Assembly: GCA_963975245.1 (NCBI GenBank)
Contig: CAXBFJ010000012.1
Coordinates: 40,636 to 104,635 of the forward strand
DNA from: Panacagrimonas sp963975245
GTDB lineage: Bacteria > Pseudomonadota > Gammaproteobacteria > Nevskiales > Nevskiaceae
Reading direction: 5' to 3'
Length of the DNA stretch: 64,000 nt
Part shown: positions 1-8,745 of the stretch, piece by piece
How positions within the stretch are numbered: position 1 is the first letter of the stretch
Layout: the number at the start of each line of letters is the position of its first letter
The notes under the pieces: generated by a model
What the model was told of the DNA's origin: nothing
The model's database searches: none
Seen by the model: the letters and a program-made list of their open reading frames with translations, nothing else
Translations under genes and position numbers: made by a program

Positions 1-840
1 GTACATCGAGAACTCTTTGAATGAACCATTCGGGAACAGGGTCTGATAGGTCTGGGCAATAGCACCGGTGAGCTTGTGTGCTTCAGCCCAGTCCGCGCTG
101 GCGCCACTGCTGCGGGCCTTGTCCACGACATCGCGCAGACGCATGACCGGATTAGGGCCGCAGACCGCACCGCTGGTCCAGAACGCGCTGCAGAATTCAG
201 GGTCCAGTCGCGCTGCACCGTAGTAATCCATATCCAGCGGCAAAAAGCGGATGCGCTTTTGACTCACCTGAAGATCGGGAAGCAGCATGCCGATACCGAT
301 GTATTTGGCGGTGATCACCTGCGGTAATTCGGAGACTTGGGCCCAGAAAGGGCGCGGAAATTCGAAGCGAAAGGCCTCGGTATTCGCATAGACGCAGATG
401 GCCGTATCCGGGCAGGCTTCAGCCAGATCGCGGTAGAACTGAACAGCGGTCGGCACATCGGGAGCGCACCACATCGGCGGGCCAGCCATGACGCCGTCTA
501 CACCGATCTCGCGTGCCGCGCGCGTCTGCCGCACGGTCTCACGTGTAGATAATGAGCTGGTGCCACCGAACACAGGAACACGTCCGCGCGCGGTCTCTAC
601 GATGGTGCGCATGAAGGCGGATTTTTCCTCCCAGGTCAGGGTCGCGCACTCTCCCAGCGTTCCCAGTGAAAGGATGCCATTGACTCCTGAGGAAATGAGC
701 TGCTCCACCACGCGGCTGGTTTCATCGAGGTCGACCGTGTTTTCAGAGCGCCAGTCGGAGGCGTTGGCCTTGGCTGGTGTCGACATGATCGCCCAAGCAC
801 CGTGTACTTGGTCCACGGTTAGCAATTCTTTCCGCATCAT
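1..840 (-). CDS. nahE: trans-o-hydroxybenzylidenepyruvate hydratase-aldolase, NahE-like (3' truncated by window edge)
   Basis: The minus strand is open for 280 codons from ATG 840 to the window edge, so the C-terminus is missing. The product resembles NahE/PhdJ of the dihydrodipicolinate synthase superfamily, which splits the isomerised ring-cleavage product of a PAH diol into an aromatic aldehyde and pyruvate in the cytoplasm. Family blocks visible are WAIMSTP, NGILSLGTLGECATLTW, PPMW, YANTEAFRFEFPRPFWA and VITAKYIGIG. Lys179 in the last block is the expected Schiff-base lysine and Tyr151 its usual partner. GAGGAAG lies just upstream of the start; ATG 837 is an alternative. It diverges from the operon starting at 1090. 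The other naphthalene-type genes, nahC and nahD, are about 48 kb away. Confidence 0.9.
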   Translation of the reverse strand, partial: MMRKELLTVDQVHGAWAIMSTPAKANASDWRSENTVDLDETSRVVEQLISSGVNGILSLGTLGECATLTWEEKSAFMRTIVETARGRVPVFGGTSSLSTRETVRQTRAAREIGVDGVMAGPPMWCAPDVPTAVQFYRDLAEACPDTAICVYANTEAFRFEFPRPFWAQVSELPQVITAKYIGIGMLLPDLQVSQKRIRFLPLDMDYYGAARLDPEFCSAFWTSGAVCGPNPVMRLRDVVDKARSSGASADWAEAHKLTGAIAQTYQTLFPNGSFKEFSMY

Positions 841-1089
841 CACTTCCTCACATTCAATGAATTTATGGGGACTCAGGAACGCAGTACCCTGAAATTGACG
901 TTTTCGTAAGCTGCCATCCTCGTTCACTAGAGAGTAGGCGGGAACTTGTGGCTCGGAATATCGACTATCACTGTGGTGAATGAATTGTTTGGATAGGCTC
1001 GATCTTCAGAATGATCGGTCTCTGGACGGCATCTTTCGTCCAGCGAGATTGGCTCAGTCTCAACGGCTTCATAACTTGGCGGGGAATCG

Positions 1090-1665
1090 ATGACGACGCG
1101 TCGTAATTTCTTGGTGGGCGCAGCAGGCCTGTGTGGCGCTGCAGTCTTTCCAGTTGGGGCAATTTCTATTGCACATTCAGGCTCGGAGCGCGCGCGCTCA
1201 GTGCTGTTCCTCAGCGATCGCCCGGGCCCGCCGCAACCCGAGCCGGACACCGCCGTTGAAAGACGAGCGCTGAGCCTGGATCTTGCGGCTGATCCAATGA
1301 ATTTTGATGGCGCTGCGCTGCTGCAACAAGGGCATACCGCGCTATTGGCCCAGGGCTCGCCGACGACATTGTTTGCACTGCGCAGCCAGCTCGGCAGTCA
1401 TTGGCGCGTCATCGTCAAGGGCCTGCACGGCGTGGACGGACCCGGTTTGCATCGTCTGGAAACGGCAGACGCAGTAGCGCCGGATCTGGCGTCGATGCTC
1501 GCAGGAGCGCGGGATGAAGACGCGTTTGCCGCAGTGCTGATGCAGCTCAGCGGAAATGCGTCTGCCATGTCGACAGCAGAAAATTCTGTTCACCACGTGC
1601 AGTCGCGGCACTGGGCCGGGGATGCTCGCGCCTCGCTGCTGGCCTGGCCAACGAGGATTCTGTGA
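1090..1665 (+). CDS. Tat-exported protein of unknown function
   Basis: This 191-residue product starts with a twin-arginine signal (TTRRNFL followed by a hydrophobic stretch ending near residue 25), so it is probably exported folded to the periplasm. The remainder shows no domain I recognise. It is acidic and alanine-rich, and a short segment around residues 105-125 (SHWRVIVKGLHGVDGPG) looks structured. The stop overlaps the next start as TGATG, so it is likely translated together with the flavoprotein at 1665. That position suggests an accessory role for the periplasmic flavoprotein/cytochrome pair, but no function can be assigned. Confidence 0.65.
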   Translation: MTTRRNFLVGAAGLCGAAVFPVGAISIAHSGSERARSVLFLSDRPGPPQPEPDTAVERRALSLDLAADPMNFDGAALLQQGHTALLAQGSPTTLFALRSQLGSHWRVIVKGLHGVDGPGLHRLETADAVAPDLASMLAGARDEDAFAAVLMQLSGNASAMSTAENSVHHVQSRHWAGDARASLLAWPTRIL

Positions 1666-3239
1666 TGGCTAAAATTCTTCCCCCACGTGTCAGTGAGGCG
1701 GCCTTTCGCAGTTTTGTCGCTGCGGCCCAGAATGTGGTTGGAAAACCGTATGTTTTCTTGGATCCGGACTGGGATTTGACTGCCTATCAGGATCAGTACG
1801 CCACCACCCCCAAGGAAGTCCACCAGGCCTCGGCAGCCGTGGCGCCGGCCAATCTGGCACAGGTGCAGGGGATATTGCGGGAGGCTAAGCAGCATGGCAT
1901 TCCGCTGTGGACGATTTCCACCGGCAAAAATTTTGCCTATGGCGGGCCAGCGCCACGGGTCGCGGGCACGGTAGTACTCGACCTCAAACGCATGAACCGC
2001 ATCATCGAGGTCAATGAGAAACACGCTTACGCCGTCGTCGAACCGGGCGTGAGTTATTTTGATCTGTATCGGCATTTGCAGAAAATCGGCTCCAAGCTGT
2101 GGATCGATCCGGCAGCGCCCGGATGGGGCGGCGTACTAGGCAATCTGGTGGATCACGGTGCGGGTTACACCCCTTACGGCGATCACCTGCTGATGCAATG
2201 CGGCATGGAAGTCGTGCTTGCAGACGGCAAGGTGGTGCAGACGGCGATGGGCGCGCTCCCCGGGAGTAAAACGACCCACCTCTACAAGTACGGCATGGGT
2301 CCCTGGGCCGATGGCCTGTTTACCCAGTCGAATTTTGGTGTCGTCACCCGTATCGGCATCTGGCTGATGCCCGAGCCGCCGGGCTACAAGCCCTACATGA
2401 TCACCTACGAGAATGAGGACGATCTGCACGAAATCACCGAACGTGTGCGTCCGCTCAAGCTCAATATGGTCATTCCCAATGCTGCCACCACGGTGGAAAT
2501 GTTGTGGGAAACCGCAGTACAGAAGCAAAAGCGTGACTATTACACTGGCAAGGGGCCGCTGCCCGATTCCGCGCGCAAGAAAATTCGCGAGGATCTGCGT
2601 ATCGGTGTGTGGAACTTCTACGCTGCCGCTTATGGTCCGCCGCCGATCATGGAGACCAATATCGAGGTCGTCCGCGATATGCTGGCGTCTATCCCCGGCG
2701 CACGAATGTATTTTGCCGAGGACCGCGTCGGAGACATCGGCTGGGAGTACCGCGAGCGCCTCATGCGCGGCGTCCCCAATATGACCGAATACAATCTGAT
2801 GAACTGGATTCCCAACGGCGGGCATATGGATTTTTCGCCGATTTCTCCGGTGACTGGCGAAGATGCCGTGCGTCAGTACCACCTGATAAGAGACCGCTGT
2901 AACAAGGCGGGCTTCGACTATATCGGCGAAATGTTGGTGGGATGGCGTGATATGCACCATATCTTCTGCCTGCTCTACGACGTCAGTGACACCGACGAAA
3001 AGCGCCGGGCGCACGCCTTGTTCGATGAGCTGATCTCCGCGGCCGCTGACGCCGGCTATGGTGAGTACCGCACGCATCTGGATTTCATGGATCGCATCGC
3101 TGATACCTATGGCTGGAATGGGGGCGCGCAGCAGAAGCTGCATCAGCGGCTGAAAGACCAGATGGACCCGGCGGGAATTCTGTCGCCGGGCAAGATGGGG
3201 ATCTGGCCAAAGGGGCGTTCACCGGAGGCACGATCATGA
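1665..3239 (+). CDS. VAO/PCMH-family flavoprotein (4-alkylphenol or eugenol hydroxylase-type, flavin subunit)
   Basis: The product of 524 residues matches the vanillyl-alcohol oxidase / p-cresol methylhydroxylase family over its whole length. These enzymes oxidise the para side chain of a phenol through a quinone methide. The N-terminal FAD domain carries TISTGKNFAYGG, with Tyr92 at a phenolate-binding position, and DHGAGYTPYGDH. The C-terminal GEYRTHLDFMD gives Tyr468-Arg469, the other substrate-binding pair. PNGGHMDFSPI places His387 where fungal vanillyl-alcohol oxidase links FAD, while the tyrosine that links FAD in PchF is a methionine here. The adjacent cytochrome c suggests a dehydrogenase rather than an oxidase. 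ATG 1665 is preferred to GTG 1662. The exact substrate is not known. Confidence 0.85.
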   Translation: MAKILPPRVSEAAFRSFVAAAQNVVGKPYVFLDPDWDLTAYQDQYATTPKEVHQASAAVAPANLAQVQGILREAKQHGIPLWTISTGKNFAYGGPAPRVAGTVVLDLKRMNRIIEVNEKHAYAVVEPGVSYFDLYRHLQKIGSKLWIDPAAPGWGGVLGNLVDHGAGYTPYGDHLLMQCGMEVVLADGKVVQTAMGALPGSKTTHLYKYGMGPWADGLFTQSNFGVVTRIGIWLMPEPPGYKPYMITYENEDDLHEITERVRPLKLNMVIPNAATTVEMLWETAVQKQKRDYYTGKGPLPDSARKKIREDLRIGVWNFYAAAYGPPPIMETNIEVVRDMLASIPGARMYFAEDRVGDIGWEYRERLMRGVPNMTEYNLMNWIPNGGHMDFSPISPVTGEDAVRQYHLIRDRCNKAGFDYIGEMLVGWRDMHHIFCLLYDVSDTDEKRRAHALFDELISAAADAGYGEYRTHLDFMDRIADTYGWNGGAQQKLHQRLKDQMDPAGILSPGKMGIWPKGRSPEARS

Positions 3240-3574
3240 AGCGCGCCATGATTCCACTCGTTTTCGGGCTGGTGCTGGCGGCGCCAATGCCGCTGAATGC
3301 GGCGCCCGATGGTGCCGCCTTGTATGTCCAGCATTGTGCGGCCTGCCATGATCGCGGCCCCCAGCATCCGGGCACCGTGCGTCTGGCTGATCGCTGGCCG
3401 CAGGAGGCCTCTTTGCTCGACCGCCAGTCACTGCCAGTGCCATTCGTGCGTTTCATCGTGCGTCACGGTCTCAATCTGATGCCGCCGTTCAGACCGGGTG
3501 AACTGAATGACACAGAGTTGCAGGCGCTGGCGGAATATCTGGACGCCGGTCCGCATTCACAATCAGGGAAATAG
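3236..3574 (+). CDS. c-type cytochrome, PchC/EhyA-like electron-accepting subunit
   Basis: A short protein of 112 residues has a Sec signal peptide (MKRAMIPLVFGLVLAAP, cleavage near the NAA around residue 22) and one heme-binding CAACH motif near residue 37. A methionine in NLMPPF near residue 80 is the probable sixth heme ligand. Size and layout fit the small cytochrome subunit of p-cresol methylhydroxylase or eugenol hydroxylase, which accepts electrons from the flavin subunit in the periplasm. The start overlaps the flavoprotein stop as ATGA, which supports a coupled two-subunit enzyme. Confidence 0.85.
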   Translation: MKRAMIPLVFGLVLAAPMPLNAAPDGAALYVQHCAACHDRGPQHPGTVRLADRWPQEASLLDRQSLPVPFVRFIVRHGLNLMPPFRPGELNDTELQALAEYLDAGPHSQSGK

Positions 3575-3576
3575 AC

Positions 3577-5022
3577 ATGACGATTCAAACCAAGCTCTGG
3601 ATTGGCGGGCAGTGGTGCGCTGCCGCTGAAGGAAAAACATTTGTTGATCGCCAGCCCGAGGATGACAGCGAATATGCGGTAGCTGCACGGGCCGGACACG
3701 CTGACGTCGATGCGGCAGTGGCCGCAGCCCATTCCGCTTTTCAGAGCTATCGCGGAACTTTGGCTCGAGAGCGCGAAGCCTGGATGCTACGCGCAGCGCA
3801 GTTGCTGGAGGAGCGCAGCGACGCCTTTGCCCAGGTGCTCATCGACGAGATTGGTTCGCCGATCATGAAGGCCCAGTTCGAGATCCAGTACGCGATCGGA
3901 CATCTGCGCACCGCTGCGGGATTGTCACGCCGTGTTGGCGGCCAGACCATGCCCTCGGATTCACCGGGTCGACTCAGCATGAGTGTGCGTGAGCCGATCG
4001 GTGTATTCGCCTGCGTCACGCCGTTCAACGTGCCGCTGATCAAGGCCATGAAACAGTGCACCGGACCGCTGGCTACCGGCAATACGGTGGTCATGCTGGC
4101 TTCCGAGGAAGCACCCGTATTGGCCTCTCTGGTTGCACAGCTGTTCCACGACGCAGGCTTTCCGCCGGGCAGCTTCAATCTGTTGACTGGCATTGGCCAT
4201 GAAATCGGTGATCGCCTGGTCGAGGCCCCTGCCGTGCGCGCACTCAACTTCACCGGCTCGACCCGGGTTGGCCGTCATTTGTCGGAACTGTGTGGCCGGC
4301 ACATGAAGCGCGCGCTGTTGGAGCTTGGCGGCAAAAATCCCATGCTGATTCTGGAAGATGCCGACCTCGATGCCGCAGTCCAGGGCGCGGTCATGGGCAT
4401 GTTCCTGTATCAGGGGCAGGCCTGCATGGCGGCCAGCCGCATCATTGTTGCGCGGCCGATTTATGACACCTTCCTCGAGCGCTTCACGGCGGCAGCTAAG
4501 GCCCTGAGCCTGGGTGCCTTGCGCGAGCCATCGACGGTCATCGGCCCCATCATCTCCGAGCGCCAGCGCCAGCGCATTCGAGATCACATCGTCGATGCGC
4601 AATCCAAAGGCGCGAAAGTGTTGTGCGGCGGCGACTGGGTCGGAAACCGTTGCCAGCCGACGATCCTGACCGGAGTGGGCGAGGGCATGACTTGTTTCCG
4701 TGAAGAGACCTTCGGTCCGGTCACTTCGGTGTATGCGGTCGATGATCTGGCTCAGGGGCTTGAGCTGGCCAATGACACCGCCTACGGTCTGTCGGCAGCG
4801 GTCTATACGCGCAGTCTCGAGTCTGCCATCCAGGCATCACAGGCGCTGCACGCGGGCATGGTCCATGTCAACGCGCCCACGCTCTATGACGAACCCCACG
4901 CACCCTTTGGCGGGGTGGGCGATTCGGGCATGGGACGAGAGGGCGCTGCGACCGACATTGACCATTGCACCGAGTGGAAATGGATCACGATTCAGATGCC
5001 CGGAGTCGCGCATGCCCACTGA
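3577..5022 (+). CDS. NAD(P)-dependent aromatic aldehyde dehydrogenase (vanillin/salicylaldehyde/benzaldehyde dehydrogenase type)
   Basis: This 481-residue product has the full aldehyde dehydrogenase fold. It shows the NAD-binding TPFNVPLIKAMKQ region, the general-base glutamate in LLELGGKNPM, the catalytic cysteine in QGQACMAASRI and EETFGPVTSVY near the C-terminus. The start lies two bases after the cytochrome gene. In this position it should oxidise the aldehyde made by the flavocytochrome to a hydroxyaryl acid, which the decarboxylase genes downstream could then use. The NahE-type enzyme across the divergent promoter also releases an aldehyde, so a salicylaldehyde-type substrate is equally possible. 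Its end overlaps the UbiD gene by 11 bases. Confidence 0.88.
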   Translation: MTIQTKLWIGGQWCAAAEGKTFVDRQPEDDSEYAVAARAGHADVDAAVAAAHSAFQSYRGTLAREREAWMLRAAQLLEERSDAFAQVLIDEIGSPIMKAQFEIQYAIGHLRTAAGLSRRVGGQTMPSDSPGRLSMSVREPIGVFACVTPFNVPLIKAMKQCTGPLATGNTVVMLASEEAPVLASLVAQLFHDAGFPPGSFNLLTGIGHEIGDRLVEAPAVRALNFTGSTRVGRHLSELCGRHMKRALLELGGKNPMLILEDADLDAAVQGAVMGMFLYQGQACMAASRIIVARPIYDTFLERFTAAAKALSLGALREPSTVIGPIISERQRQRIRDHIVDAQSKGAKVLCGGDWVGNRCQPTILTGVGEGMTCFREETFGPVTSVYAVDDLAQGLELANDTAYGLSAAVYTRSLESAIQASQALHAGMVHVNAPTLYDEPHAPFGGVGDSGMGREGAATDIDHCTEWKWITIQMPGVAHAH

Positions 5023-6502
5023 AAACGTCGTTCATCTTTCCGAGGCCGCGCGTGCGATCGCCGCCCGCCTGCACGATCTTCGCGCCTACCTGAAACTGCT
5101 GGCTGAACACGGGCAGATGGTGCGCTGGAGTGATTCAGTCACGCCAGAGCCGGATATCCGAAATGTTTCGGTGGCGGCTGGCAACGACGTTGCTGGCGGT
5201 CCGGCCGTGCTGTTCGACAAGATTCACGGTTATCCGGGTCACCGCGTTGCCACCAATGTACTCGGCAGCTTTGCCAATCTTGCCGTACTTCTCGGATTCC
5301 CCAAGACCGCGACCGTGCGGGAGATGTTCTTCGAGATGGTGCGTCGCTGGGGGTCGGACAAGCCCCTGCTCGACCGCATACCCCGCGAGCAGGCGCCGGT
5401 ATTCGAAAACCATGTAGACCAGGACATCAATCTGTACAAACTGCTGCCACTGCACCGGATTAACGAATATGACGGCGGCTTTTACATTGCCAAGGCCTGT
5501 ATCGTCACGCGCGATCCGCTGGATCCTGATAATTTTGAAAAGCAGAACGTCGGCATCTACCGCATTCAGGTCATGGGGCCGGATACCGTCACCATCTTGT
5601 CGATTCCAGCGCACGATGGCGGCCGCCAGATGATGGCAGCAGAGGCGCACAACAAGCCTCTGCGCGCGGCCATCATGATCGGCAATCATCCGGCGATGAC
5701 GCTGTTTGGCGGCACGCCCGTCGGCTACGCCGAATCAGAGTTTGCCTATGCCTCTCAAATTCTCGGTTCGCGTCTGCGCCTGACTAATTCGCATAACGGC
5801 AACGACATTCTTGCCGACAGCGAGATGGTGATCGAGGCTGAAATGGTGCTCAACGAGCGCGAAACCGAAGGGCCCTTCGGCGAATTCCCTGGCAGCTATA
5901 GTGGCGTGCGCAAGGTGCCGCTGTTCAAGGTGACCTCGGTCAGTCACCGGCACAATCCAATCTTCGAAAACATCTATATCGGTCGGGGCTGGACCGAACA
6001 CGACACGCTGATCGGCCTGCCGACGTCGCTGCCGATCTATGCCGCGCTGAAGAAAGATTTTCCGGAAGTCGAGGCGGTCAACGCCATGTATCAGCACGGT
6101 CTGACGGCGATCATCTCAGTGCGCAATCGCATGTCCGGTTTCGCAAAGTCCGTGGCCATGCGTGCACTGGGTACGCCGCACGGCGTGATGTATCTGAAGA
6201 ACATTATTCTGGTCGATGACTTCGTGGACCCGTTCGATCTCAACGAGGTGATGTGGGCGCTATCCACCCGGACACGCTCCAATGACATCATCGTCATTCC
6301 CAATATGCCCATGGTACCGATTGACCCGGCAGCCGAGGTGCCCGGCAAGGGCCATCGCTTGATTATTGATGCCACCAGCTTCATGGCGCCAGACAACCTC
6401 GGAGCTGATCCGCATCTGGTCACCCGGCCCGGTGGTCCCGAAATCGAAGCCTTGATGCAGCGCTTGCGTGAGATGCAGGAACAAGGAGGTCAAGATGTCT
6501 GA
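5012..6502 (+). CDS. UbiD-family hydroxyarylic acid decarboxylase, subunit C
   Basis: The 496-residue protein is a UbiD-type decarboxylase that uses prenylated FMN for reversible non-oxidative decarboxylation of hydroxyaryl acids. Visible family features are the ETEGPFGEFPGSYSG segment carrying the catalytic glutamates, the upstream region around LFGGTPVGYAESEFAYA, and IVDDFVDPFDLNEVMWA near the C-terminus. ATG 5012 is chosen because it begins the UbiD homology and overlaps the aldehyde dehydrogenase stop. The same frame is open further upstream, but that extension is antisense-like and unrelated to UbiD. Subunit D follows directly and a UbiX homologue lies two genes on, giving the B-C-D set known from vanillate and 4-hydroxybenzoate decarboxylases. 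Confidence 0.9.
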   Translation: MPTENVVHLSEAARAIAARLHDLRAYLKLLAEHGQMVRWSDSVTPEPDIRNVSVAAGNDVAGGPAVLFDKIHGYPGHRVATNVLGSFANLAVLLGFPKTATVREMFFEMVRRWGSDKPLLDRIPREQAPVFENHVDQDINLYKLLPLHRINEYDGGFYIAKACIVTRDPLDPDNFEKQNVGIYRIQVMGPDTVTILSIPAHDGGRQMMAAEAHNKPLRAAIMIGNHPAMTLFGGTPVGYAESEFAYASQILGSRLRLTNSHNGNDILADSEMVIEAEMVLNERETEGPFGEFPGSYSGVRKVPLFKVTSVSHRHNPIFENIYIGRGWTEHDTLIGLPTSLPIYAALKKDFPEVEAVNAMYQHGLTAIISVRNRMSGFAKSVAMRALGTPHGVMYLKNIILVDDFVDPFDLNEVMWALSTRTRSNDIIVIPNMPMVPIDPAAEVPGKGHRLIIDATSFMAPDNLGADPHLVTRPGGPEIEALMQRLREMQEQGGQDV

Positions 6503-6737
6503 AATTTGTCCCCGCTGTGAACAGCAGAACTGCCAGAATGTCCACGAGGGCCACGAGCAGGGCAAGCGCGTCTGGACGGTGTGGCATTGCGGTCACTGCG
6601 CATTCTCTTGGCGTGACAGCGAAGCTGCAGAAATCATCGACCCACAACGGCGGCCGGCCTGGGCGCAACTGAAGGGCGTGAACCTGGGGGGGCTGCGTCA
6701 TCTGATTGAGCCACAGAAGCAAGGGTCTAAATCATGA
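6495..6737 (+). CDS. hydroxyarylic acid decarboxylase small subunit D (zinc-ribbon-like)
   Basis: This protein of 80 residues has two cysteine pairs, CPRC near the N-terminus and CGHC around residue 33, followed by FSWRD. That pattern is typical of subunit D of vanillate/4-hydroxybenzoate decarboxylases (VdcD type). A very good Shine-Dalgarno site, AAGGAGG at 6483-6489, sets the start at ATG 6495 inside the end of the UbiD gene. The stop overlaps the next gene as ATGA. The role of subunit D is poorly defined even in characterised systems, and it is usually needed for full activity of the UbiD partner. Confidence 0.85.
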   Translation: MSEICPRCEQQNCQNVHEGHEQGKRVWTVWHCGHCAFSWRDSEAAEIIDPQRRPAWAQLKGVNLGGLRHLIEPQKQGSKS

Positions 6738-8110
6738 GCCAGCAGACGATCAAAGCTTTTGAGAAGCGTCTGTCTGCAGCAGGACTTGTGCTGGAAGCAG
6801 TCGGCGACTCGCAGGTGCTGCACAGTGCGGTCGGTCTATCCGGCGCCCGTCCGGACAGGGTCGTCCGCCCGTCCAGCGTTGAGGAGTTGGCGGTCATCGT
6901 GCCGGCTGCGCATGCCTCAGGTGTCAGCCTGTGGACGGCGTGGAACGCGTCCGGCAATGCGCTGGTGGTCCCGAGCGGAAATGCAGCGCCGCCGGTATTG
7001 CTCGAGTTGTCGAAGATGAACCGCATCCTTGCGGTGGATGCGCCCTCCGGCTATGCCCTGGTCGAACCAGGTGTCAGCCACGCCCAGTTAGCCGCACATC
7101 TGGCTGAGAAAAATATCCCCTTCTGGCTCGATGCCGGTGCCGATGCTGACGCCTCCATCGCCGGTGGCATCTGGGAGCGCTCGTTTGGTTACACCGCCTA
7201 CGGCGATCGCCTGATGATGCAGTGTGGAATGGAGCTGATGCACAGTGATGGCTCACTGCTGCGGACCGGCATGGGCGCTCTGCCCGGAGAAAATAGCTGG
7301 CAATTGTTCAAGTACGGTTTTGGGCCCTACGCTGACGGCAGCTTTACTCAGACCAGTCATACGACCATGACCAAGGTCGGCTTCTGGATTTCGCCCGCGC
7401 CGCCGGTATACCGGCCGTTCGCCTGGCGGATTGAAAGTGAGGCGGGCTTCGCTAAAGCTGTCGAGGCCATGCGCGATTTGCGCGTCAATATGGTCGTGCC
7501 TAATACCTTGGTGGCCATCGACGGCGAAAGTGAAAAGGCGCTCACCGGTGATCCCGATGCGGCGGCCTGGAACATTTATGGCGCACTGTACGGTCTGCCC
7601 AAAAACGTGGAGACGGTGTGGCAAATGCTGGGCGGACTCACGGCACAACTCGGAGGCATGAAGCTGCAGGCGCTCAAAGGCCCGGAAGCCAAGAAAGCCG
7701 AGGCCGAGCGCTCTGCGCTGATGGCAGGTCGTCCCTCGGGTCCGTACAAGACTTTTCTGGATGATAGCCGTGAGCGCATGCTGCGCCTGTGTTTCGCGCT
7801 GCCGATCGAGGGCGAACAGGCGCTTGACTTCGTTCGCCGTACCCGCGTCGCGGCCGAGGGGAGCGCATGTCGTGTGGTGATAGAACAAGGCACTGCCTGG
7901 CGCGCCTTGCTGGCCGAAGTCTTCATCCTGTTTGAAGACGGCGGTGTCGATGCGGGGCTGAAGCTGGGCAAGCGCTTGATCGATGAAGGCGCCGAGAATG
8001 GCCTAGGCGTCGTGCGCTGCAGCCCAGCGCTACAGAGTGCCGCGCTGGATCGTTACAGCAATGAGGGTTTCGTAGCCCTACGTTCGCATCTGGCATCCGC
8101 ATTGGCATGA
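6734..8110 (+). CDS. divergent, shortened VAO/PCMH-family flavoprotein, possibly non-catalytic
   Basis: The 458-residue product is clearly related to the flavoprotein at 1665: VEPGVS, FGYTAYGDRLMMQCGMEL, GMGALPG and FGPYADGSFTQ are retained. It is shorter by about 65 residues and has lost several expected active-site features. The TGKNFAYG block reads NASGNALV, the C-terminal Tyr-Arg pair reads Val-Arg (GVVRCS), and neither the histidine nor the tyrosine used for covalent FAD is visible near RLCFALP. It may bind FAD non-covalently, act on another substrate, or serve as a partner protein. Its position between subunit D and UbiX with ATGA overlaps on both sides shows it is part of the decarboxylase operon. 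Confidence 0.8.
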   Translation: MSQQTIKAFEKRLSAAGLVLEAVGDSQVLHSAVGLSGARPDRVVRPSSVEELAVIVPAAHASGVSLWTAWNASGNALVVPSGNAAPPVLLELSKMNRILAVDAPSGYALVEPGVSHAQLAAHLAEKNIPFWLDAGADADASIAGGIWERSFGYTAYGDRLMMQCGMELMHSDGSLLRTGMGALPGENSWQLFKYGFGPYADGSFTQTSHTTMTKVGFWISPAPPVYRPFAWRIESEAGFAKAVEAMRDLRVNMVVPNTLVAIDGESEKALTGDPDAAAWNIYGALYGLPKNVETVWQMLGGLTAQLGGMKLQALKGPEAKKAEAERSALMAGRPSGPYKTFLDDSRERMLRLCFALPIEGEQALDFVRRTRVAAEGSACRVVIEQGTAWRALLAEVFILFEDGGVDAGLKLGKRLIDEGAENGLGVVRCSPALQSAALDRYSNEGFVALRSHLASALA

Positions 8111-8745
8111 GCTACGCAGAAAGTCCCAGTGGCGAAAATGAAAATGAGCGAAGCAAACGTCTGGTAGTCGCAGTGACCGGGGCCTCCGGGTCCCTGCTCG
8201 GTCTGCGTCTGTTGCAGATGATGCACGGCGTCGCGGGTTGGGAAACGCACGTGGTGCTTTCACCGGCAGCCATGCTTACCGCGCAGCAGGAACTCGGCGT
8301 TGGTCGAGACGCGTTTCAGTCGCTGGCCACCCGCGTGTACCTGCACAAAGACATCGGCGCGGCGATTGCCAGCGGATCGTGGCGTACCGACGGCATGGTG
8401 GTTGTGCCCTGTTCGATGAACACGCTCTCGGCCATCGCGCACGGCAGCAGTGACAATCTCATCACGCGCGCGGCGGACGTCGTGCTCAAGGAGCGACGCC
8501 GACTGGTGTTGGTGCCACGCGAAGCGCCATTGAATCTCATACAGCTGCGCAATATGGTCGCGGTGACTGAGGCCGGCGGGGTGATATTTCCGCCGGTCCC
8601 CGCCTTCTATCTCGGACTGGAACAACTGGATGATGCCGCGACCCAAATGGTCGGGCGCATTCTCGATCAGTTCGGCATCCATCTTCCGGCGGTGCAACGC
8701 TGGAGCGGCATTCGTTCTTCGAGCGATTCTGTCCCATCCAAGTGA
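8107..8745 (+). CDS. UbiX/Pad1-family flavin prenyltransferase (decarboxylase subunit B)
   Basis: This 212-residue protein matches flavin prenyltransferases, which make prenylated FMN for UbiD-type decarboxylases. Family blocks are VVAVTGASGS (FMN phosphate binding), MVVVPCSMNTLSAIAHG, ITRAADVVLKERR and LVPREAPLN. A short non-conserved N-terminal tail of about 18 residues precedes the domain. ATGA overlaps join it to the flavoprotein upstream, and GTGA joins it to the transporter downstream. It would supply cofactor to the UbiD protein at 5012 and completes the B-C-D gene set. Confidence 0.9.
   Translation: MSYAESPSGENENERSKRLVVAVTGASGSLLGLRLLQMMHGVAGWETHVVLSPAAMLTAQQELGVGRDAFQSLATRVYLHKDIGAAIASGSWRTDGMVVVPCSMNTLSAIAHGSSDNLITRAADVVLKERRRLVLVPREAPLNLIQLRNMVAVTEAGGVIFPPVPAFYLGLEQLDDAATQMVGRILDQFGIHLPAVQRWSGIRSSSDSVPSK

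Noticed and set aside
898..910. 13-base string ACGTTTTCGTAAG shared with 29478-29488 region near the xylM-like promoter
   Set aside because: Shared 13-mers are expected by chance in a window of this size; only half of the dyad is kept at 898, so a common operator is not supported.
2136..3143. Long minus-strand open frame (335 codons) opposite the flavoprotein gene
   Set aside because: It has no recognisable domain and lies fully antisense to a clear VAO-family gene; such shadows are common in GC-rich coding DNA.
4700..5011. N-terminal extension of the UbiD reading frame
   Set aside because: This part overlaps the aldehyde dehydrogenase gene in another frame and has no UbiD similarity; ATG 5012 starts the homology.
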